Source of the DNA: Paraglomus occultum
Taxonomy: Eukaryota > Glomeromycota > Glomeromycetes > Paraglomerales > Paraglomeraceae
Direction of reading: 5' to 3'
DNA: 25,848 nucleotides
Assembly: GCA_910592205.1 (NCBI GenBank)
Contig: CAJVPJ010000410.1
Coordinates: 1-25,848, forward strand
The notes below the pieces were generated by a model. The model ran no database searches, was not told the DNA's origin, and saw nothing but the letters and a program-made list of their open reading frames with translations. A program made the position numbers and the translations under genes. Below, one piece after another: positions 10,357 to 22,420 of the stretch (position 1 is the stretch's first letter; each line of letters opens with the position of its first letter).

Positions 10357-12072
10357 AAGACAATTAACTCGGAATGCATAGAGTTTGGGTAAGACTTGTT
10401 AGTTACTAGTCATCTCATCATGTTCGCCCATTATTGCATTTATGTATAACGTGTAATATATATGTACATATATAATTCCTCGTAATATAAAAATATGAAT
10501 AGACCCAGATGAACTATTGTTAGTCAATTTACATATTTGATATGGGATCGGCCATTGACTATTACTATATGATTTTGAAACTATTAGAGATGAGTAAAGT
10601 AGGATCTTGAGTTTGTTGGTTACGAATGTCGTGCGGTTAGGTCTACAAAACGGTATAACAGAAACCAAATGTTATGCATATTGCACATTCGCTCAAGAAC
10701 TTTTATGAAGAAATCTACCATTTGATTTTTACAGTTTATTCTATATTTACTCACTAAATCATGTTTCAGTTCTATTAATAGTTATGATAAAAATAGCACT
10801 GTTTGTTAGACTACAAATAGTCAACAAGGAAAATATTTGTTTTACCATCATAACTCTGTTACATAATACGTAATTTATGTCACATTTGACAGCAAACACT
10901 AACGTCATATCGTATAAGAATGTTGTTTATTTAAACATTGCTCAACGTAAATTTAAATGATTTACTGTATACGTTGCATTGGCTACATTAACTATTACTA
11001 TTGTCATGAATTAGTCTAAGTAATGTTGTTAAATTAAAATAAAACAAGAATAGTAAACTGGTTGGCAAAAAACCGACAAAGTTTCTGTTGACACCGTATG
11101 TGTATGACACAGTATGGTGTGGTTATTTTTAGAACAATTTAAAATTCATGTTACCTCGAGTGTAAATCATCTACATTCGGGTCAATTTTTTGAAGATAAA
11201 TTTTATATGACAGGCCGAATACACTTGTTTACGTTGTGTTATAGCAATTGATTAGTTATGTATCATCGTTACAGATCAATCTCATTAACGATACCGATTC
11301 AGCCAACAAAAGACTATGTTATAACAGAATTACGTTTACTGTATTTAACAGTCAATCAGATTCACAACGTTTTGACATGTAGTTTTTCATTCACAAACCG
11401 CTTCTATCTTTATCATGTTTACGATCGTCCAAATACGGCGAACAATAGAATAATGGGCGTCTAAAAATTATTCAATGAACAAAAATTTCCTAATATATTG
11501 AACTATGATGTCAATTAAATGATAAATGACCCCATATATGGCAATTTGCTTACCAACCGATATAAAGCGTTCAAATTTAATATGCCACATCAATGATATT
11601 GGTATATGTACTGGAAGTTACAATAACTTGGCATTACAATAAATTGTACTTTAGTGGTTTAGTTATGAAACTGAAAGGGGGGTGGAAACGCCCGCCTTCA
11701 TACTAATGCTTTGGATTCGTGTCTTCAATATAACATTGACGCCTTGTGCGATAAAACAAATCATCTAATAGTTTATTCGACCAAAACAAGAGATTTGTGC
11801 TTAATTATAGATGCGATGTAGTCTTAAAATAGATAATTTGTATAAAGATTTTCGAGTTTATTGGCTTTTATGCAAATTACAAGTCATTTATTAGTCAATT
11901 ACTTTGTCATTCTGTTTCGAATTCACAGCCCACACCCTAGATCAATCCGATTAATATAAATACAACATGTTTACCATAAAATGCGGTTACTTTCTGAAGT
12001 CTACACACCAGTGCTTCAAGTATAATCAAAGTACTTATCGAATTTTTGCGTAGCATTATATAAAGTGACATT
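10357..12072. other. intergenic region between APC/C activator and Myb gene
   Basis: About 1.7 kb, AT-rich, with no gene I can support. It contains an 18-base perfect palindrome of alternating TA around GTAC at 10457-10474, and a small G-rich island near 11676-11700. The open frame at 11258-11464 has no recognisable motif and no coding-like neighbours. Confidence 0.55.
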
Positions 12073-12689
12073 ATGAACTGCATTGAAAAAAATTGGTGTA
12101 ATCAAGTAATATACTGTACATAATCTTCCGATCAATTGACTTGGACCATAAGCCTCTTATGCTATATTTTTATATACAGGAAGACTTTATTGTCACCGAA
12201 TGTCACAACGCGCACGGCCCTGCATGGGTATCCCGGTTTTTGAGTACTAAAACTGCTAAGCAATGTTTCAGGAGGTAGGTTATGTATTATACACGTGATG
12301 TTTTTTTTGCACAACGTTAAATATTAAGTATAGACTTTACGAATTAAACGACTAATACAATTTATGATAATACTTTGTTGAAACATCTTTAGATGGAATG
12401 ATGCATTGAGTCCTGGAAGTAAGCACTTTCTCAAGTCATATTAATACTACGTATGTTTTTTTAATAACTGGTTTTTATAATTATTTTTATAGTTAATATG
12501 ACGCCGTTGACCCAAATTGAGCGGGACATGCTTATAGAATTAAATTGTACTGATAATTCTAGATGGTCTAGAATTGCATTAAATTTTCCTGGTCGCACTC
12601 CGAAAATGATAAAGGATTTCTGGCATCAAATGAAAGAAGAGGAAGAAAGCATTCGCAACCAAATGTCAATACGACGGTTGCTTAATTAA
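12073..12689 (+). CDS. small two-repeat Myb/SANT DNA-binding protein
   Basis: Four exons: 12073-12105, 12180-12274, 12393-12418 and 12493-12689; total 351 bases, 116 residues. Repeat 1 has Trp at 8, 27 and 44 with typical Myb spacing (WCNQED..., HGPAWVSRF, KTAKQCFRRW). Repeat 2 has Met54 in place of the first Trp, then Trp76 and Trp95 (SRWSRIALNFPGRTPKMIKDFW). Substitution of the first Trp in the last repeat is normal for R2R3 Myb proteins. A short acidic-then-basic tail (KEEEESIRNQ...RRLL) follows, with no activation domain. It would bind DNA in the nucleus; targets are unknown. Small proteins of this kind are numerous in Rhizophagus genomes, where they are often named homeodomain-like. The start is chosen because exon 1 supplies W8 and joins in phase at CAA-gtaata. 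Its 3' end converges on the transporter gene. Confidence 0.85.
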
Positions 12690-13463
12690 AAATTTGGTTT
12701 ATATTTAAGTAATAAGGTGTTAAAGCGAATAAGAAGTTTACATTATTAATAACAAGAGGCAAATGTTATTTAATAGAATAGTATTTGCTTTATTCTAATT
12801 AAGTATAGAACATAAATTTATAATTGACCCCTAGATTTAACCGACATCCTATTACTATATAGCTTTTGTAAATTCTGATTATAATGCCTGCCACAATAAT
12901 ACTCCTCATTTGTATAAAAAACTAAGTTTTTAAATAAAATCAATTATGCAAAAGAACGGAAATAATAGAGATGGGTCTCCTTAGCGTAATCTCCGGGGGT
13001 GTTTAATAGTTTAATAAAAAGACAATGTTTTAAACTTAATTATTTGTAAAGCAAATTATCCAATTTCCAAAAAAGACATAAATGTTATCTTACCAAAACT
13101 TTATTACAGTGATCTTTCACTATAAATATTGTTATTTTTAAAACTTAACGTTGTGACATATAATGTCTTACCAAGTTTTAGTTATAATTTTGCCAACTCA
13201 TTGAGTATCAAAATCTAACGTGTAAAAACAGTGTAAAACTTTATTGAAAATTTGCGTGCCAAGTCGAGTTTCGAGAACAGTTATAGAAACGAACAGAACA
13301 GTCTCACTGGTTAGCACAAGAGTAGACCGTTTTCTTGTCTGAGTTTATTTTACAAGTCCAGTCGCCTTCAGAAAAATAAATATATGACAGTATTTTTAAA
13401 CAAGAAAAGCATTCAATAATAATATGCGGGGCAAGCATGTCACTTGCGGTTCATAGAAAACTG
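12690..13463. other. convergent 3' region between Myb gene and transporter
   Basis: AT-rich sequence with no gene seen. It must hold both 3' ends. On the minus strand an AATAAA signal lies at 13344-13349, about 115 bases past the transporter stop, a plausible polyadenylation signal. Confidence 0.5.
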
Positions 13464-15825
13464 CTATTCTATAACTTTATCAACTACCTTTTCTAAATCT
13501 TCTCTCCATTTTCTACCCTTGTAATAAGTAAGTACCAACGCACCGCCTCCAATAATATTGAGAAACGCTAGCGTCGTAAACGTCCATCCATCACCAAGCG
13601 CATTTTCCATTGGAGCAGCCAGGAAAGACACTAAAGCAGCAACTATATATCGGATACACGCGTACACTGAAATTACTGACGCTGACTGTCCAGGAAATGC
13701 ATCGACCAAGTATGTTGAGGTGCAGGTATTACATACAAGGATGCCCAATCCTCCTAAAAAAGTAAAAAAGTGAGTTTAATTTATAATCTTGAAAACCAGC
13801 TCTGAATTTATATTTACTAATTAACTACATACATACCAAAAAACATAGAAATCAAAGGCCATACAATAAACACCTCGTTTTCTACACACCAGCCATAGGC
13901 GGTAAACGATAATGGTAAGATGATGATACCAAACCACGCACTCTTTAGTCTCATCTCTGCATACAGCTCTCCTTTCTTCTTCTTCTTCTCTTTTGCAAGT
14001 ATTATATCTGCATATCTTCCTCCCAATACACTTCCAACCATGAGCCCAGCTGCGCTAGACATAAGTACAAGCCCAGTTGCAGAGGGTGAAAGGAAATAAT
14101 GGCGATTTTGAAATGTTGCTGATACGAGCGTGTTCTGCATATACAGCGTTGCAACAATCACGGAATTATTTGTTATTATTAACAGTAAGTTTGGGTAGCG
14201 GAGAAGTAGAAGAGGAGACAGTGGAAAAAGTAAGAAAGATATAAACTTGTTGGAGCCATTCTCGATTTGAGGCACAGATGAAATTGAAGAAGGAGAAGCA
14301 CCAATTGGTAACATTGGATTAAAGAGAGTGGTGGGGGAAGTTGGATTTGAAGAAACAAGGGTAGTAGGAGATGTGGGGGGTGAAACGGTAAGGGTAGTAC
14401 TAGGTGATATTGGAGATGATGAAGCCATAGGATCTGTAGATACAGTAGATATAGCAAGGGAAATATCAATACTAATTTGGCTTTTTCTTTCCTTATTACG
14501 GTCGTTCAGTTTTTCTATTTCATTAGTACTAGTATTCGTGGGTTCAATAATACAAGTCACTGGTTGTTTGCTATTATTATCCTCCACTTTGTTATCACTA
14601 TTTTTTTCGCGTTCTTGTCGTTTGTTTAATTTTTCCAGCTTGCGTGTATCTCTATATGTTTCTGGTAAAAAACATATGAGAATGAATAAAATTGTTCCAA
14701 ATATGGCAAGGAACCACAAAATCCACCTAGAAAAAAGCAAACTTTTTATTAACGTTGTATATACGCGTGGTTATCAATTGAAACTATTGTTTACCTCCAT
14801 CCAAAAAATTTATCAATATATCCACTATATAATAAAGGCATCGGTTAGTAATTAGGATACAGCCGGTTAATTGCTATTAGCTATAACTGCAGTAGATAAT
14901 CACCCAAGAAGTGGGCCCAAAAGTGGACCTGTAAAGAGAACAGTTACAGTTAAACAGATGTTAAATCGTTAGATAACTTGCAAATAAGCGTACGACTCAC
15001 CAAGCAATACTCCCAAGAATAAAAAACCATATGCGGTTCCGCGTTCTATTTACACATTTCATATGTTAACAAATAGATTTTGCTTTACGTAAAACTGAAA
15101 TATTAAATTTAGAATTATTGCAAGTTTCACCTTCGACTTTGTACATGTCACTTAGCGTTCCGGCTCCAACACTCATTGCTGCCGATGATCCACACGCCTG
15201 CAATGCTCTCATAATAATAAGTAGCCAGATGTTTGGCGACACAGCGCATGATATCGATGCACAAACAAACACTGCCAATGACAAAAGGTAAACATTGCGT
15301 CTTGTTCCGCGCTTGTCCGAATATGCAGCCCAACCGAGTGGCTATTATAAAAAACTAGTTACGAGACTGACATGTATTGATAATCAATTGTTTGTTTTTT
15401 ACTTACGCAGATTCCCATTGTCAGAACAAATACCGCCACTGTGGGGAGTGCTTATGTAAGTGAAAAGAAATGTATTTACATGTGAGATTTTTCCTTACCT
15501 AATGAATTTACAGTCATGTCGGTTGTATGAAATGCTTTTTTTATTACTTGTAACACAGGGAAAAATATCCTAGATGAATTAAATATGTATGATTCTAGTT
15601 TGTAAATATTACTAGTAAAAAGCGTAATAATGCTGATGGGTTTTGCTTAACTCACGAGCTTGTTAAAGGAGCTATCGTTCCAGTAACCGATATCACTGAA
15701 AGAACAAAATACTTTTTTCTTTTTGGCCATTCGTGTGGATCATCGTAAGTGATGTTATTGACTTTAGAAAGTTCAATGACTTGATCCTCGTCGATTTGTG
15801 ATTCAACGTCTTCAGTCATAACCAT
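13464..15825 (-). CDS. major facilitator superfamily transporter, DHA1-like drug:H+ antiporter
   Basis: Nine exons on the minus strand: 15825-15656, 15569-15499, 15438-15407, 15341-15131, 15045-15001, 14928-14904, 14824-14795, 14726-13837, 13753-13464; total 1764 bases, 587 residues. Twelve hydrophobic spans can be read, six either side of a long loop. Motif A between helices 2 and 3 reads GWAAYSDKRGTRR. The antiporter motif C in helix 5 is GVLLGPLLGPLLGGY. FLPETYR follows helix 6 and STYLVDAFPGQSAS lies in the second half; all are typical of fungal DHA1 carriers (Qdr/Tpo/Dtr type). It likely exports small molecules across a membrane by proton exchange; the substrate cannot be told. The central loop (about residues 221-355) is unusually long, charged first, then Ser/Thr/Pro-rich with PTSPTTL twice. 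ATGs at 15825 and 15819 are in frame; the first is chosen. Three exons are only 25-32 bases long. Confidence 0.92.
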
Positions 15826-17770
15826 TTATTATGTTGAAGTTTTGTGAAAAATAAGTTGGGCGAATATGACTTGTGCGGTTGTTTATATATTTCGATCGGA
15901 TAAATAATCTTGCAATGGGCGGATACTTAGAAAGCTTATACTAGTTAGAACATTCTTTACGTCTGATCTTGTGATTAATCGACAATCTGTAATACTAATA
16001 CTATTATGTCATACTGGATTTGTACGATTGATGATTGAATACTTGTCGTTTGAGGACGGGGTTCTCCATTGATTTATGATTAGTATTACCCTCCAAAACA
16101 ATGAAGTTGTTGCCTGTTATGTTCAAGTCTATGTGTACAACAAACAAATGTCAAGCGGTTACACATCATAGTCAGTGTTAGTCATATCAAGCTAACGTAA
16201 TTCACATAGCACGCAGTAAAATTGTGCCGTAGTTTAAGTAATAGATAATCATTGATTATCTAACAGATTATAGCCACGCCGCCTTTGCTTAATGTTTAAA
16301 TTAAAATATTGATACGGATTTTGACATCCGATACTTCTGTACTTTATCAAGTTCATCAAACCTTATTTTAAGACGAACCAATAATCTTTAACTTATGGAA
16401 TGACAACCCCCTGGCGCATTAGCAAGACAATTTTTTTTTTGACAATTATAATAATTGGATGCAAAAACCATCATCCGATTTTAAGGGCGAGGAACATATT
16501 CACTATGAAATTGTTAGACGTAATGACTAACATACTTTGCGACACAGAATAACCATTTGCTCGGCAGCAAATATTCTGTTACAACTGGTAATAGTATCGG
16601 GATATATATATATCAGTATTAGATAACAAACCTCATGCTCGATTCTGGCAAACATTATATCGCACGTTTAGTTATTCTATGGTCATACAGTTACCACGTA
16701 TCATATCTGTGGTTTAGCGGTCCAACGTTTCTTCTACAATAAACTCACGGTTCTCCATTTGTTTTCTATTTCTGTTCAGATCTCTTGATTTGCCTTGGCG
16801 TAAATCACAAGTTTATAGCGGTTACTTAGGAGATCACATAACTTGATCAAAACTTTATGCTTAAGAGATATAAGCAACACAACATGTATCGGCGATTACG
16901 TTTGTGTTAAATCTCACAGGAAGAATCGTAAAATTAATGGAGGCCAATACAAGCTTGTTGTATTTTGGCATTACTTCATGAGGTAGCGTTTTCTAGTCTG
17001 ACAGCCATCCCAGAAATACTGTATCTTTGACCGAAACAAAATGCGGTAGACACAAACTGACTGCTCTACATAAATTTCTTGTCCGATATTGAACAAACAC
17101 GTGGAATTCAGTGTCATCCAAACAATTGTAGTATAACATTAGATCAGCTTAACACCTTTTTCTATTGTATTATGTATGAGATTAGTCTTAAATTTTGAAA
17201 ATTGAGCTCATTAATCCGAAGACTAAACAAAACATTGAGCTAATTGCGGTGATACATGGAGTTTATTGGATAAGAGTAATCTATTATAGGTGTTCATTAT
17301 TTATAAAGAAAAATTATCAAATAAAGCAAACATATTTAACCGGCATCGTAAGGTGATGCGAAACATGATAGTCGTGTTATAGTTATAATGGACAGTATTA
17401 AGTATCTTAAATAAACTGTCACTTTTTTGGTCAACGTATATTTAGAGTTGTGCTGTAGTAATAGTGTTATATTTTGGGCAACAACGACAACTGTAGTCTT
17501 AGTTATAGAAAAATAAACTATTTTCCGTGGTCACCCACAATACACTTACAGTTAATAAGTTACGTGTAAATACTGATAGAACATTCCTTATATTTGTAAT
17601 ATGTTAAATAGCCTCAAATTTAAAAATAAATTAGGTAGTCATCTTACAGTATAAATAACTATACATACAACCTAAAATACAAAAAACCTTATCGCGAAGG
17701 CTCATTCACTTTGCTCCGTTGAAAAGTTGCTCAAAGTTATATTAATTTTTGAAAAATTTAAATTATCTTG
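15826..17770. other. intergenic region upstream of transporter and downstream of kinase
   Basis: About 1.9 kb of AT-rich sequence without an open frame or RNA gene that I can support. It should hold the transporter promoter (near 15826) and the kinase 3' end (near 17770). A short TA run sits near 16602-16612. Confidence 0.5.
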
Positions 17771-20441
17771 TCAACATATATCAATTTCCATCATGGTTGA
17801 CAATGAATCGACATGATGACTATCTTGTGGTATAGAAAAATCGCCAGTTGGTAGCAAATGACTGGAATACTTTTTTTCTTTCTCAATAAGTGACATTGGC
17901 TTTATGCTATCCTTGTAATAAATAGCATTCCACTTACTATCCTTATCGACAAGTCTCAAAATCTCATCAATTTTCCAACACACTTCACACGCAAACGGAC
18001 GCTTGGTGAAATCAGCAGCACAACATGTTTCAGCAAGTTTCTTATAGCGTTCTGGCGTTGAGTCGGGCATTTTTGGTCGAAGTCCTTCACGAACGCGTGT
18101 TGCTAAACTGTTGTCAAACGACAAGTCTCTAAAGGGTGGCTCACCACTGGCGATCTGATAAACCAGAATGCCAAAAGCGTAGATGTCTGATTCCTGAGAG
18201 AATCTACGAGTGCAAAAGACTTCTGGTGCAATGTAAGGTAAGACTCCTTGAATGCTTGGATTCGATTTGGATAAATTCATCGGTTGTGAAACTCTAAGAT
18301 CGCATATGTACGGCAAAGGTTTAGCATTTTTCTGATGATCAAATACGATGTTGCCGCCATGAAGATCACAATGTATTAATCCTCGTTCATGGACAATCCG
18401 TAGGCCTTTTGCGATATTATGCAAATACTCTAACTTATCTTTCCACGTTAATTTGTTGATGTATTTATCCAAATGAAAAAAAAGATTGCCATCTTTGGCA
18501 TATTGCATTAAAATTATATATTCTTTTGTTTCTGGTCGCTGTGTGAGCCCATAAATTTTAAGAAGTGGATCGTTATATGTATTACATCTAACATGATTTT
18601 TGAACTGTAAAATAAAAAGTTAGAGCAAGTTTAATAATTAATGCAAACAAAATGTATGTATTACTCACCTCGGAAATAAACAAATCTAGCATGTCACCGA
18701 AATTTTTAAAAGTTTTCAGAACAAGATAACCTATTTTATCGAGTGGACTCGCCTTACATTTGACAGTATAAGCCGTCCCATAACCACCAGATCCAATCTT
18801 TAGTGGTTCATAAAACTGATTAAACTGTACAAACTGTAGCCCACTATCATTACCTCCTAAACTCACAGTCTGTACAAGTCTATCCAAAATTGAATGCATA
18901 TCATAATAAAATACCAGGTAATAATCTTTAGTTACTGGCTCCTGCGTAATACCAATAATCCAAATATTGTGTGGAGTTAAGATTTGTGGGTACTCTTCTG
19001 TCAACTATGTTGCACATACATTAATGTTAGCAATAATAATAATACAAAACACTTTTTTGCATTGTTTGACCAAAAAGATTACCTGAGAAAAGTCAAATAA
19101 GTGACTGTCGAATCCATCAATTATTTTTTTAATAGCCACCCTTGTTGTCTTGCTTTCATTATTTACAGGGACAATCCAGTCTGCCACATGTGAACAACCA
19201 TAATCCAATAGTGACATCTCTTGTATGTTTACTAGTTGACAGAATTCTATCCATTGAATGTAGCCATCAGCAACAACGAGTACATTCTTCCATGACTTCA
19301 TGATAAACGAGTCTAGCGATTTCTTTCCGGTAGACCAGTCAGGAGGATTTGGAGCTCTACATTCTAAATCAACACAAAAGGTACTTATACAAGGGTTTAA
19401 AAATTTTGTACATGCAAGACATAATCCATCTCTGCTCGTTGTTTTAATCAGAACATATTTTTGCTGTTGTGGATGATATGTAAACCCAATAGTAATGCAG
19501 ACATTGACATCAAGTATATCAGGGTAATTTTTGGATAACTAGGAAACATTACATGTTTTAATATTAGTTTTTGAAAACAACTAAAATAGGTGCAATAGCC
19601 CACTCACTTGGTAATAGAACAAATTCTCCGTCTCTTCTGATATGTCAACTGGAATCAAGTCTACAGAATGATATCCGCGAATTGGTATGCTAGGTACCCA
19701 TGTGTTAGCATATCGTTGGTTATTATTATGGCTTTCATTGGTTAATGAAATAATATTGTTTCCATCTTTTGCGTCATCAATATTTTTTTCACCACTTGAT
19801 GGATCAAATAAAAGCCATTCAGAGGGAATCCATTCCAAGTAAGCCTCATTTGCTTTTTCTGTCCTTTTTTGCGAGTTCCGAATGACTCTATCCAGTTTCT
19901 TGTTGTTGCTAATCCACAAGGTTGACAATTCTTTGTGACCACAAATGCACCATATAGGACTGCATCTGAGTATTTGACACATTGAACAGAATCCATAGAG
20001 AGAATAACAATAAGAAAACTCTCTTTCAGTTACCAGGTAATAGTTTTCTTCATATTTAGTTAATCCTTTAATCATTTGATTTCGCTTCCATATCCATGTT
20101 GAATATCTTCTAAAATGAGCAATATTGGATGGGTTTTTATACTTGTGTAATGGAAGAGAATATATTCTTGCAAATTCTCCTATAAAGTCATGTGTGCATT
20201 CGTCTCTAGTTCCAATAATCAATAACATTATCGACGTTTCATCCTCATACTGCTGTTTGTATGTGGCATAACGATAATATATGGTTTGATTAGTGAAACA
20301 TTGTATCGTCCCTATATCAGTGAAATTTGAACAAGGAAGCCATTTGAGATGCCACCATTTGGCCAATAATACCCCGTTGTCATTAGTTTTAGAAGACTCG
20401 ATCAAGTTGTCAATGGCAGAACACCCTGAAACAGACGTCAT
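17771..20441 (-). CDS. multi-module protein kinase (glomeromycete-expanded family)
   Basis: Four exons: 20441-19608, 19538-19083, 19004-18669, 18604-17771; 2460 bases, 819 residues, all introns phase 0 and 64-78 bases long. The C-terminal third is a full kinase domain: Gly loop GSGGYG (501-506), Lys527 in VLKTF, hinge LMQYAKDGN, catalytic loop HCDLHGGN with Asp622 and Asn627, a DLR triplet at 644-646 where DFG or DLG is expected, GVLPYIAPE (668-670 = APE) and SDIYAFGILVYQIASG. Upstream the chain repeats parts of a kinase N-lobe: W-I/L-P at 34 and 204 and WIE at 376; hinge-like segments IKGLTKYEENYYLV (124), IGFTYHPQQQKYVLI (295) and IIGITQEPVTKDYYLV (447); and VAIKK at 412-416. Between them are Cys pairs (C152/C155, C165/C167, C318/C321, C333/C338) and W-x-x-x-K-x-LD segments (176-184, 346-354). 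The family, with EWIPY and Cys-rich leaders, is greatly expanded in Rhizophagus. TTG codons upstream are ignored; the ATG at 20441 is used. The DLR change may lower activity. Confidence 0.88.
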
Positions 20442-22267
20442 TTTCAATTGAAGTCAGTTTGTGATGTTAACTTTGGATTGTTGACCAAACTTCTGTATTA
20501 CGTATATTGTTCATTATCCATTGTCGAACTTCTGTATTACTTCCGCTTGTTACACTAATTGTCTAACAACGTAGAATGATCTTAAGGTTCCTAAAATCTA
20601 CTACACATAAACATCCATCAGCGATACTAGTAAAAACAACACTTTGGATACACTACTGTCAGAAAGTTAATAACACTACGTCAGCTGTCAATACATGCGC
20701 CTTCACAAATACGCTCGACTATTTGATGCAGCTCTAACTACACTCTGTCTTTTGCAACTTTTTTAAGGTATTATTTGTCGCTTAGCTCAGGAAACTCTGC
20801 CGCTTCTACTAAGTTAGATTGACTCATCTCAAAACTTTTACTATGGGCAATTTCCTAGAGTTGTGTCTTATTCTTTATGACAATGTTAGCCCTATAAGTT
20901 TTGTCTATAATTGTGCTTGATTTTTGCTATCATTCTTATTATTACATTCGCTCTGCCAAAAATATAAATACAACACAAGTTTTTACTACCAACACGTAGT
21001 CAAACCCTAAAATCTCTATTGTCCATACACTTATATAATTATAATTTTCTATCGTTTTGAGGGGAAAATAATGGTACATCAATATTTAGCTTTAAGGCTG
21101 CAAGTGATATTCGTCACATTATAAAGATTGAACTATTTCCTTTTTGTTTATTATATTGGCAACAATCAACAACAAAAACACTTTACAATCTTAAAGTTAT
21201 GTCTGCTTTATGCCATATGCTATTTTGGGGCTCGTAAGAATAATTGTCAAAAAACCAAACTCTATATAATGTTTTGATCAAATGGGGTTATTCATAAATG
21301 AAATTATGTTTTACCACGTTAGATTTGTTCCATTAATAACAATATAACGAACCAAATGAATCAGTCGCATCACGAACGATGTACCGGTTTTAATAGTCAT
21401 ATGTTGAGACCGATTCCGATAAACATGAAAAATAATCTATTACTATCTGTTTAGCTTTTATTACTAATGTTTGGCTTGCACAAGGTACAATAAATTGTAT
21501 GTTCTAAAGTAATCATTTTTTTCTCCAATACTTAATCTCTCCTTTTCTCTTTTTTCATAACAGAACGACATTGGATTATCTTTTCAGACTTGTTAATATT
21601 AAAAATAAATCCAAATTTTCAACCTCTAGCGACACACTCGCGGGAGTTCACGCGCTTAGCTGATATCAACGAATTGATCGTCATTATATGCGTTTAGACT
21701 AAATTCAGATAGTTATTGCTGTGGCCAAGTAATTGATTACTACCGTCATCATTTGACTGAATATGAAGGCTAACTTATTAAGTTTTAACCAAATTAAGTA
21801 GTAAATAGTTTGCTGTTTCGACAATTAACTGATTGGTAATTTTAGTGACATATTGTACATACAAAATTCGATGTATTGGACGTATTCGGGCTTGCTAATT
21901 ATGAAGATGTTTTCGCAGCCGAACAAAAAAAACTTACCAAAAACTTCATAAAACGTCGTAAGCGTATACATAAACCCAATCGATAGTTTATGTTTTTTTC
22001 CAACCCAATTCATCACTCTATTTGCATAAATACAATCAAATTTATGAATCAACCTCTACAAGAAATATGTCCAATTATAATAAGCACTAGTCTCTGGATT
22101 ATTACGTTGGATCGGCATTATAATGTACGGTTAATGAATGCTTACAATTTGAAATTGCTATAAAGCCAGCACCATTGCACCCAGATTTTTGCTTAAAAAA
22201 ACTATCGTTTTTTTTTTGAATTTTTACAATTACATATATAACTTAATTTTAAAATATTATCATTAAT
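20442..22267. other. upstream region of the kinase gene, left part of the inter-kinase gap
   Basis: About 1.8 kb with no gene seen. A 14-base word aacttctgtattac occurs twice at 20488-20501 and 20527-20540, just 5' of the kinase start. The open frame at 21825-22052 has no recognisable motif. Confidence 0.45.
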
Positions 22268-22269
22268 TT

Positions 22270-22420
22270 TTTTATCAAAATTTTCATTGTGACGTGCGCT
22301 TAACAGCGCTCTCCACTCCTTGACACCAAATCGTCTGCCATCCCTCGCCACCGAACCTCCTTCGTATAAAGGAGGCTTACTCCATTATTATTTATGAACT
22401 TATTATTCATACTAAAAGTA
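22270..22420. repeat. isolated GC-richer island with hairpin, possible insertion relic
   Basis: About 100 bases (22290-22380) stand out as GC-richer against AT-rich flanks with A/T homopolymers on both sides. Inside lies a hairpin, CCTCCTT at 22356-22362 and AAGGAGG at 22369-22375 with a six-base loop. On the minus strand it reads as a short open stretch GVSLLYTKEVRWRGMADD. Such an island beside A/T runs could be the end of a mobile element, but no ends or target duplication are visible. Confidence 0.3.

Noticed and set aside
10457-10474. 18-base palindrome as a regulatory site
   Set aside because: It is made of alternating T and A around GTAC, expected in TA-rich microsatellite-like sequence.
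11258-11464. Plus-strand open frame as a gene
   Set aside because: Composition follows the AT-rich background; no motif, no matching exon before or after.
14328-14855. Plus-strand 175-codon open frame
   Set aside because: Antisense to the long loop exon of the transporter; its own peptide is low-complexity Val/Gly/Leu/Ser and crosses transporter introns.
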